Made by a program: the position numbers and the translations under genes. From NCBI GenBank assembly GCA_014529385.2, contig CM043959.1, positions 65,288,253 through 65,352,252 on the forward strand: DNA of 64,000 nt, in the 5' to 3' direction. The notes beneath the pieces are model-generated. The model did not search any database and was not told the DNA's origin. It worked only from the letters and a program-made list of their open reading frames with translations. Source of the DNA: Adiantum capillus-veneris. Its lineage: Eukaryota; Streptophyta; Polypodiopsida; Polypodiales; Pteridaceae. This document shows, one piece after another, positions 55,627 to 64,000 of this stretch. The stretch's first letter is position 1; every line of letters begins with the position of its first letter.

Positions 55627-55851
55627 CACGTGCGATGGAGACTGAAGCTGCAATCGCGGAGGAGGTGATCTGTCTCGGCTCATAGATGTTGCTCGTCCCT
55701 CCACTAGATCTAGTTGATTGGATGAAAGAGAGCTAATTTCTTAGTGTCTCTTTCATCCGATCAACTAGATCTAGTGATGGGACGATGAGCATCTATGAGC
55801 AAAGACAGATCACTTCCTTCGTGATTGCAGCCTCAGTCTTCATCGCACTTG
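55627..55851. repeat. foldback: inverted repeat with about 103-bp arms
   Basis: Left arm 55627-55731 and right arm 55747-55851 are inverted copies, about 15 bases apart. The inner 45 bp is nearly perfect (ACTAGATCTAGTTGATTGGA / ...). Each arm can code the same short peptide from opposite strands (METEAAIAEEVICLGS versus MKTEAAITKEVICLCS). It lies between TNP2 and TnpA; CACTA-A has no counterpart. Confidence 0.9.
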
Positions 55852-56036
55852 GAGCATAGTGCTCGTCGTCCCTGCTTGTGAGAACATACCTCGAGCATAC
55901 GTACCTGGAGTGGATACAATGATGATTAAATACAATGACAGAATGATGCATATAGACATGAATGGACAAAAAGACATGTGAATACAATATATATTATAAA
56001 ATGGAGTAAAATTATTCAAATACAATGTTTATGGCT

Positions 56037-59000
56037 TTAAGAGGTCTCTCTCTCATCCTCGCATAGCTCAACATAACTTCCTATATCTATATAGAGCTCT
56101 CCGTTTAGACAGATGTCCTCCATTTCATTTTGTAGATCCTCTGCATGAACCCCATAGAGAGTAGTAGCTTGATGCTCATTTGGCACCACCTCAGCGGCTT
56201 CTGACTGAGCATCTTCTCCGATCTCCTCCATTGATGCCACTGTGATTGGCACATGGTAGCCCTCATACGTCCGTGCACTACGAGGGGCTACCTCTATGAC
56301 GTACCACCAGTTTGATGCAGACTTTGTAGGATGAAATATCACCTGCCAGAGCCACATAACTTACATGAGAGCTTCCAAGCAGATAACTTCTAAAATTGGA
56401 TGTTAACTATTTACATACTTACTTGTTCACAATGCTCGGGTAGTACGAAAGTGTCTCTTAGGTCAGTCCATTTCTTAGTTGAATCCACCTCAAGGAAGAG
56501 TAGCGTTGCAATCCTCCATGATTATCTTGAACCATTGCACGTCGAACAAGTCGACAAAAAATTCACTATAATCGATCCTCAATATCTCTTGTAGTGTGCC
56601 ACCACAGGATCTGCATCAGAGGACCGTCGTTGACTAAACTGTTTAAATTTTTCCATGATTCCACAATCTTGAGTAAAATGCTTTTTGTTGATCCGTTCCA
56701 CCCTAAAATGTTGACCTTTACACCATGCTGATGTGTATGACTTATACAACAACCAACAAAGGTATGAGTGGCTATTCAAACATCTAGAAAGTCGCTAGTC
56801 GTACATTGCAAACTTACCTTGGTCGCACAACCCCGAGAGTACTCCCACTCCTTCTCAGTGACTTCTTCATCGCACTGTTATGCGCTTTTCAATTGGTAGT
56901 GCAACCATCTTAAGCTCATGAATGTTGGTAGGCTCTCCAGACCCGCCGAATAATGCATCGGTGGTCGTCTTCCCCGTCCCACTCGATTCGTGCCCTTTGT
57001 CGCTCTTGCTTTGCATCCTCGTATTGTGAAATCCACTTTTACATCACTGCATTGTGAAGCATGCAAAATCGGTTGATCTTAGCCTCTAGATCTTCGATCA
57101 TCTTCTTCTCAACATCGAGATTGCACATGACAATCCCAGATATCCGCTCATCATCTATGGTTCGCCATAGCGTATCCCGGGCTTTATCAAATCCTTCTAG
57201 CCACTCTCCAATGTAAACTAGGGACTCTGATACTAGCCAACCTTCTGCCATGCTAGCCTCCGGACGTGCTTTCTGACGCACATATCCCTTGAGCGTTTTC
57301 ATGAAACGTTCTAAAAAGAACATCCATCTGGAATGTACTGTCCCAGCTATTTCCACCTCATCAACTATGTGAACAAGAAGATGCACCTGAATGGTTAGCA
57401 TGGTAGTAGGAAAGTGTTTCTCAAACATGCACACAACCTCCGTAGCCTTTAGTTTGGCAAATGGTATGGAGTCTACATTGATCTCCTTTTGTGAGATCCA
57501 TTGCACCAACTTTGCAAGTTTGTAGATTGTGTTACGGACGTCAGGAGACAAACATCCCTCAACGGCCACCGGTAAAATAAACTGCAAAACACGTCTAGAA
57601 ATGATATTAAAGTTCACACACAAATTTGTTACACAATTTCCACTATGATATATTCCACTTCAAACATACCTGACATATTTTATGCCAGTCATGTGACTTC
57701 AAACCGGTAAGCTTTCCTTCTTTAGTGAAACACGTTCGGAGCGAGTACATTACGCTAGTAGGGGTCCGCACAGATCGAACGGTCTCTTTTACTTTGCGTG
57801 CTTGGGCTCCTGTCAAAACCCATGGCGCTTTAGGGAGTTTATCGATCCATCAAATGCTGTCTATGGCCAATATTGCTCCATACGATCCACATTTCTATGA
57901 TCAACCGTGGCTCCTAAAGTATCTTTCTTGCTGGTCAGATGGTCCCACAGCAGATTGCCCACATTCTTGAACATGTGCATTGGATCGAGTAAGTGATAAT
58001 GAGTCTAGGCCAATATGGTAACTCGTACCATAGAGAGAGTCTCTTCATCCCTAGGGACAAACCATCATCACACATCTCCTTCTGCTCTAACCATGCTTGT
58101 GCAGACATCCTTGGTGGATCTCTTCCCAAAAATCCATCACGTAACACATGATTCTCTAGAATATACGCTTGATGACCTTCGTAGATTTGCTTCTTCAATG
58201 AGGGCGCCCGATATGGATTAAGTTTAGGTCCACATGTGACACATGCTCTGTATCCGCTTGTTTGAAGCCCTGCATGTATACACATGACAATAGATAAGCT
58301 TGAGAAAAACCAAGATTTACAGTGTTTGCGTTTGAGTGTAAATCACCTGAGCATTCTGTTAGTCCGGGATAGTCGTACATTAGAATGCCTCTGATCAAAG
58401 CATTTCGTTGACCTGTGTGTCGGCTCATATCCACCACTTCTATGCTAATCCACAATTGTTGTAGCTCTTCCAATAGTGGACAAAGATACACATCCATATT
58501 CTTCACTTTATACCGCCCCGGCACAATCAAGCTTAGCCACAGGTGCCCCTTCTTGGTAGTCAACCACAGGGGAATGTTGTAGTTGACGATGACAACGGGC
58601 CATACACTGTAAGATGTTGATCTCTAACCAAATGGATTTACGCCATCCATAGCCAGGCCTATGTGCAATTTTGAGCTTCCCTTGCAAAATCCGGCCATGT
58701 ATCGTCTATATGTTTCCAAGCTGCACAATCTGCAGGAATCTGTAGCACACCATCCGAAGATCTATTCTCCTCGTGCCATGATGCTAAGGCGGCCATGGGC
58801 TTACATTCAAAGAAATGCTTGATGCGAGGAAGCAGAGGAAAATGTTGCAAAACCTTTTGTGGAATTTTTATTCGTGGATCAGATGTACTCGACATCTTTC
58901 GAATCACATTTCAGACACTTCTCCATGTCTATGTATTCCCCTCTGAAAAGAATGCAGTCATTAGGACAAGCGTGAATCGAATTGTAATCCATCCCCAAGT

Positions 59001-59711
59001 TTTGCAAGATCTTTCTTGCTTCCTCTTTGGAATCTGGCATCACATTATCATTTGGCAGTATTGTGCTCTTTGAGCAATCTACAGAGCGAAAAAAATACGG
59101 TATACTTGTGTAATTAATCTATCAGATCATTATACATCTAGAGTTTTTTTTTGAAGTAAACACATTGTAATAGATCACCTGAAAAGCGTTGTGATGCTAG
59201 TGTCACTCCATCCAAACTTTGCCTACATGTTGAGAAAAACCATGAGCGCCTTCAATCTAGACACACGTGCTCCATCATACAATGGTGTATTGGCTTCACT
59301 TTTCATATCATCATAGATAAGCCTTTTTGAATCCATGATCGTCTCGATCATTTCATCGATCTCGGACTCAAATATTGCCTCGTTGGGAATGTAGTCTACA
59401 TGATCATCCTCTGCGCTGTCAAAAGCTACATCTTGTGGCCCCACGCATGCTGCTTGACCAAAGCACCTGCAAACATGTCTATTGGGTTACAAGATTGCTG
59501 TATGTTGGCTAGCGTCAGAGTCCGACGAGTTATAATTGGAAACAACTCGATCTATGCTAGATGAATCAAACTCGGCAAATTCGCGAACGTGTTGCAAAGA
59601 AACGCGTCTTGTCCGTCGCACAACATGCTTGCATTGATTACAAGGACATAAGATCCTTGTTGAGAGATAGGTGTTTCAGTTGAACGGCCCCACATCCTTG
59701 TCACTACTCAT
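56037..59711 (-). pseudogene. CACTA-B TNP2 transposase, broken
   Basis: Same exon layout as CACTA-A. ATG at 59711 (MSSDKDVGPFN) then TGA at 59678-59676 where CACTA-A has CGA. Later parts: VRNTIYKLAKLVQWISQKEI and VHSRWMFFLERFMKTLKGYV (DUF4218; 57039-57623), GYRACVTCGPKLNPYRAPSL (57935-58285), LWLSLIVPGRYKVKNMDVYL (58195-58563), DUF4216 end (56037-56357). A deletion removes part of the DUF4216 exon near 56600. It retains CGA at both positions where CACTA-A has TGA. Non-functional. Confidence 0.92.
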
Positions 59712-59774
59712 AAATAATGTAAAAAACTTATAACCTGGACATAAATTTAATCTTCTATTGGCATCCTCCGTCTT

Positions 59775-59777
<3 letters not shown>

Positions 59778-59826
<49 letters not shown>
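59778..59826. repeat. (CT)n microsatellite upstream of CACTA-B TNP2
   Basis: About 49 bp, positional counterpart of 43203-43264. Confidence 0.98.
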
Positions 59827-59829
<3 letters not shown>

Positions 59830-59847
59830 TTCACACTGTAAACAACC

Positions 59848-59965
59848 TCACATTCTCTAGTCATGTACGATCCCCGCACACCTCGGTCTAGAGGTGCAGA
59901 GAGATCAGAACCACCGGGTTATAATCTTGTCTTTATTGGTCAATGCCTATATATGTGCGTACAAG
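59848..59965. repeat. CACTA upstream module, single copy
   Basis: Counterpart of 43268-43400: CTCACATTCTCTAGTCATG, CACCTCGGTCTAGAGGTGCA. Confidence 0.85.
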
Positions 59966-60239
59966 AAATCTACACACCCATGTCTACATGATAGTGCATG
60001 TAGTGGACAAAACCCCTTTGCCTCTTCTCTAGCCGTAGCAATTCATAGCATCTTAACATCTCTTCATAGCAGCAGATCTTTAATTGTTCGAGGGATTACG
60101 TAGCACATTACATGTTGGCCTTCAATTTGAGTATCATGCCATTGAAAGATTTCCAACTTAAGGTCGCATCCGTAGCAAGGAAGAGAGGGATCACCGTTCG
60201 CCTAACTCTAATTTTTTTTTCGTAATCCCGAAGGTAGAC

Positions 60240-60960
60240 TTTAATATGAAAACTAAATCCAAAATCTAATCTTAAATCTAACCTAATTGAACATATGATG
60301 ATTCTGAGCTAATTGAACACGGTTAATGGGTGAGTTAATAGGTGTCAGATTCTGATGAGAATATACATATTGTGTGTAGCTAGTGTTTGATCTTTGGGAA
60401 AAGCTTTCATTGACATGCCCTAAAATCTAACCTAAATCTAAGCTAAATCTAACCTAATCTAATCTAATTTTAAATCGAACATAAATCTAGATCTAATCTA
60501 ATCTTAAACTCAACATAAACCTAAATCGAATCGATCTAATCTTAAATCTAACATAAACCTAAATGTAATTTAACTTAAATCTAAGTCTAATCTAATCTTA
60601 AATCTAAATTTAATCTAATCTTAAACTCAACATAAACTTAATTCTAATCCAATTTTAAATCCTAAACCTAAACGTAATCTAACTTAAATCTAACCTAGCT
60701 AATCCTAAATCTTGTCCTAATTTTAGATCTAACCTAATCTTAAACTCAACATAAACATAAACCTAAATGTAATCTAACATAATCTTAAATCTAATTTAAA
60801 TCTTAACCTAATCTTAAGTCTAAGCTAATTTTAAATTTAGTATAAATTTTAAATATAATCTAAATGTAATCTAACTTGATCTTAGATCTTAATCTCGCCT
60901 AATTTTAATTAAATATAATTTTAAATTTAACCTAACCTTAAATCTTAATATAACATTTCA
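60240..60960. repeat. long degenerate (CTAAAT)n array
   Basis: About 720 bp of AAATCTAA, AACCTAATCT and similar units, interrupted by about 130 bp of other sequence near 60290-60420. No ORF. Confidence 0.85.
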
Positions 60961-60986
60961 TTTCATATTTTCTCTACTTTTTTAAT

Positions 60987-61126
60987 CTCTCTCTCTCTCT
61001 CTCTCTCTCTCTTCGCTTTACATCTCTCTCTCTCTCTCTCTCTCTCTTCCTCTCTCAATGTGTGTATGTATCATTCTTTGTTTATGCATGTGTGTGTATG
61101 TGTTTTTTGTTTATGCATGTGTGTAC

Positions 61127-61194
<68 letters not shown>

Positions 61195-61303
61195 TGTGTC
61201 TGTGTGAGAGAGAGAGAGGGAGAGAGAGTGAAAGAGGGGAAGAGAACATGAGAGAGAGGAGAGGAAAGGAGCATAATTGGCTCTCCTTCCTCTCCTCCCC
61301 TTT

Positions 61304-61358
<55 letters not shown>

Positions 61359-61392
61359 GGAGAGAGGAGGGGAGAGAGAGAGAGAGAGAGGG
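60987..61392. repeat. CT, CA, GA and poly-G cluster
   Basis: CT tracts (60987-61011, 61024-61047, 61123-61161), CA (61161-61193), GA and a 40-base G run (61318-61357). Positional counterpart of 44590-45064 in CACTA-A; the G run is not in CACTA-A. Confidence 0.95.
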
Positions 61393-61795
61393 GGAGCACG
61401 CGGGGTGTGGAAAGGAGAATCTGAGTTTTTGGCGTCGGATTTTTTAGTCGGAGTTTTAGGCGATATGTTTTCGATTGTTCGGTGTTTTTTTCGTCTTGGG
61501 ACGTTGCTTGTTAAAGTCGCGTTAGTTTTTTTGGTGGTTGGGCGTCTGGGAGTTGGAGTAGAAGCTTAGAGCTTTCGCGAGTCGACTGCGGTGGTGTTGC
61601 TGCTTTGGGCTTTGCTCGGGTGATTCAGATTCGGTGGCATTTATGGAGCATTGCCCGTCGCTTTTTTCACAGTGTCGCTCGGTAGTCGCTTTGTGAGTGT
61701 CGCTATGCAACAAATAACATAGCGACGCCGTGGATTTTCACTTTTGAGCGTCGCACTATGAGCGTTGCTAATGTGAGGTACCTCTTGTAGTGCTT

Positions 61796-62036
61796 CACAA
61801 CTTTTGAACAAGTGAAAATTTCACGAGGCCTTCCGGTGGATGCTCCACATAGGCTCATGATGAGCTTAATTAACACACCATATATAATCTCTATGCACAA
61901 TGTGAAACATGTTAGGATCTCAAGGGCTTTGCATGTGTTGACTCCTCAAGGCACTGATTGTGCTTGGGGCTATAAGTACATTCTTGTCATGTTAATACAA
62001 CACTTCTTTTCACAATTTTATGACAAAAAAAAAGAA
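61796..62036 (+). other. flank of CACTA-B with an open plus frame
   Basis: Reading across the excised CACTA-B site, a plus frame continues (DVYFTTFEQVKISRGLPVDA, then ALHVLTPQGTDCAWGYKYIL) to about 62030. It looks coding but I do not recognise it. The CACTA at 62037 ends it. Confidence 0.35.
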
Positions 62037-62340
62037 CACTACAACATAACATCAAGATATCGACGCAGTATATATCGACGGCCGTACCTTTCCATGTGGT
62101 TATCGACGTACTTGCAACCCGTTGATATATGCGTCGGAATATTCATCGATATGCGCGTGGAAAATACGCGTGGCAAGGCATACTTTACCACGTGTATATC
62201 GACGGATATTACCACGAATATATCGACGCAAAAAATTGGGAGAAAAAAAGGAAAATCCGTGCGCAGACGGCCATTTTCACCTGCGACATGCTCAGATCTC
62301 TTGGCCGAAACCTGCTACGTAGGTATTATAAAACTCTCCC

Positions 62341-62341
<1 letters not shown>

Positions 62342-62435
<94 letters not shown>
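62342..62435. repeat. poly-C tract, 52 + 40 bases
   Basis: C run 62342-62393, AA, C run 62396-62435. Followed by CT, GT and GA tracts to about 62755. Confidence 0.97.
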
Positions 62436-62437
<2 letters not shown>

Positions 62438-62479
62438 CCCTCTCTCTCTCTCTACATCGTGTGTGTGTGTGTGTAGGGG

Positions 62480-62514
<35 letters not shown>

Positions 62515-62589
62515 GTGTGTGTGTGTGTGTAGGAAAGAGAGAGGAGAGAGAGAGAGAGAGAAAGTCTGTGTGTGTGTGTGTAAGAAACT

Positions 62590-62631
<42 letters not shown>

Positions 62632-62701
62632 GTGTGTGTGTGTAGAAAATCAAAGAGAGAAATGTGTGTATGTGTGTGTGTAAATAAGAAATTAAAAATC
62701 T

Positions 62702-62757
<56 letters not shown>

Positions 62758-62759
62758 TA

Positions 62760-63200
62760 TGCATAGGAAATTAAAATTAAAGAGAGAAATGAAAATGAAA
62801 TGTTATATTAACGTCTTCAAAAGGCCAAAGTGACCTATGAGACCAGAAAGTTACAATGTGGTGGATCTGATACAAAGTCAGAGTAACAAGATGACAAAAT
62901 GACAAAATAAAATATTATGGAATCCTAAACTGCTGGGTGTGGACTAAGCAGCTAAAATAGCTAGCTGGGATAGGTAGATCATAGGAGATCCAACATCGGT
63001 CGTCGCTGGCGGATCTCATCAATCTCCTCCATGGTCAGTAGTCTGACCGGGCGTTGTGCATGTCGAGCCAAAGTGACCTGGATCCTCTGATGTAGCCTCT
63101 GTCGATGTTGTGTAGTCCTCTGCGGTCGTGGGCGTCTGGATCTCCCTAGCTCAGTCGCTCATTCGATCAGTATGCCTCTTGTGTTAAAGCGACGAGCTCT
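62760..63200. other. no gene recognised; possible Arg-rich C-terminus on minus
   Basis: A minus frame without ATG from about 63165 to 62986 reads RSRRPRPQRTTQHRQRLHQR and ends MEEIDEIRQRRPMLDLL. It could be an exon end or chance. Confidence 0.2.
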
Positions 63201-63208
63201 GCTGTGGT

Positions 63209-63300
<92 letters not shown>

Positions 63301-63361
63301 TAGGGAATAGAGAGAGAGAGAAAAAGAGAGTGATTATATATATATATATATATATATGTAA

Positions 63362-63404
<43 letters not shown>

Positions 63405-63450
63405 AAAGATAGAGAAGTGGAGAGTGAGATAGAGAGAGAGATAGGGAAAT
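63209..63450. repeat. GA microsatellites with a (TA)n segment
   Basis: GA tracts (63209-63300, 63361-63430) around TATATA (about 63335-63357). Confidence 0.97.
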
Positions 63451-63458
63451 AGAGAGAT

Positions 63459-64000
63459 TTGATACCTTGCAAGTATCAAATCTTGCGCATGCGTAGGATA
63501 TGTAATGAGCATGTGCACAAGTACGAAGAGTTTGCTAGAGAAATCGTACAGAATCTACGATACGACTCCTACGAAACGGGCATTGATTTTCGCGACATAA
63601 CACCTACATCTGAGAGAGAGAGAAAAAGGATTATGCGTGGTACGACCAATATAGAGCCAAGGATGGAAGCAGAAAAGGGCTTACAGACAGAAGACAATGA
63701 CATGGAGGAGATGCTGGATGCCTTCTTCCAGACAAGCGAGGAGAACGCTAACGAAGCAGCACAAGAAGCCGTGCGCCTATCTCCTGAAGACAGTTGGAAA
63801 GATGCCAGAGCTGTGGCCTTTGACCAATGCAACTGGCCAAACAAAGCTTCCAAGAGCGCCATGGGTATTGCTAAAAAGCGAGGAGCGACAAGTTAAAAGG
63901 GTGATTTCAGAGTTCAGGACGCCAACAGGATATATGCGATGTCTTAAGACAACATTCACCCATGACGATCAACTGTCAGGACTGAAATCGCACGACTGGC
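63459..64000 (+). pseudogene. CACTA-D TNP2 with internal deletion, running off the right edge
   Basis: Frame 63459-63896 (MIPCKYQILRMRRICNEHVH; YEEFAREIVQNLRYD; MEEMLDAFFQTSEENANEAA) parallels the N-terminal exon of CACTA-A TNP2 (REFGEFDPSIIDRVVANY; DEMIETIMDSE). From about 63815 a different frame gives LWPLTNATGQTKLPRAPWVL, VISEFRTPTGYMRCLKTTFT and LSGLKSHDW, the late part of Transposase_21 (IKLPKAPWIF; GLKSHDWHKM in CACTA-A). So the N-terminus is joined directly to the late catalytic region, losing the HACPNDC-to-MHIFKNV part, with a frame change. Non-functional. Confidence 0.75.

Larger units (their letters stand above)
62037..64000 (+). mobile_element. CACTA-D: fourth CACTA element, left part only
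   Basis: Terminus CACTACAACA at 62037 with subterminal ATATCGACG repeats (62060-62240), the terminus and motif type of the CACTA-C left end. The TNP2 remnant is on plus, so this is its 5' end. The other end lies outside the window. Confidence 0.7.

Noticed and set aside
60240-60960. Interstitial telomere
   Set aside because: Units are too degenerate; CCCTAAA itself is not repeated in tandem.
61062-62591. ORFs coding poly-Gly, poly-Pro, Arg-Glu repeats
   Set aside because: Homopolymer and microsatellite artefacts, apart from the short 61796-62030 part noted separately.

Overview
This window is repeat-dominated plant nuclear DNA. The evidence is CACTA (En/Spm) elements with TNP2/TnpA genes, Copia and Ty3 LTR retrotransposons with plant-type primer-binding sites, plant L1-type LINE endonucleases, a DUF659-type hAT transposase and a 5S-rDNA-bearing LTR. 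I find no confidently intact host gene; the best candidate for host sequence is a short DUF761-like reading frame near 17.3 kb. The very long CT/GA, CA/GT and homopolymer G/C tracts, and a Ty3 element with a simple Gag, would suit a large non-seed-plant genome such as a fern or lycophyte. That placement is a weak inference.

Layout. 1-1.8 kb: 5' end of a minus-strand LTR retrotransposon running off the left edge (gag start, leader, primer site, LTR). 1.9-5 kb: LINE 3'-end debris. 5.9-6.4 kb: a hAT-type MITE with a perfect 8-bp target duplication. 6.8-12.55 kb: a decayed minus-strand chromovirus (Gag, protease, RT, RNase H, integrase, chromodomain) inserted in a LINE endonuclease ORF; its LTRs carry arrays of canonical heat-shock elements upstream of a TATA box. 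13.7-17.9 kb: microsatellites, a poly-G tract and weak ORFs. 17,963-21,905: a complete hAT element with 8-bp target duplication and a broken transposase. 22-23.7 kb: Copia debris.

23,723-45,546 is a nest. An old CACTA element (CACTA-C) appears to have been split by two later insertions. One is a 4,152-bp LTR element (32,513-36,664) whose 208-bp LTRs contain a 5S-rRNA-like promoter domain and which encodes a 617-aa Gag-protease-like protein. The other is an 8,018-bp CACTA element (CACTA-A, 37,275-45,292). 45.5-47.3 kb holds unrecognised minus-strand ORFs. 48.3-49.65 kb is a terminal-inverted-repeat element inside Copia remains (49.8-52.3 kb). A plus-strand LINE (52.3-53.36 kb) is interrupted by CACTA-B (53,365-61,792), sister to CACTA-A. 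A fourth CACTA, internally deleted and on the other strand, starts at 62,037 and leaves the window.

How it fits together. Most elements are dead in their main enzyme. CACTA-A keeps an apparently intact accessory TnpA while its TNP2 is broken, partly by CGA-to-TGA changes expected from methylated-cytosine decay. The 5S-LTR element has almost identical LTRs, a perfect target duplication and an open Gag-like frame, yet no integrase and only an RT C-terminal remnant, so it would need enzymes in trans. It is the most unusual unit here, followed by the heat-shock-element-rich chromovirus LTR.
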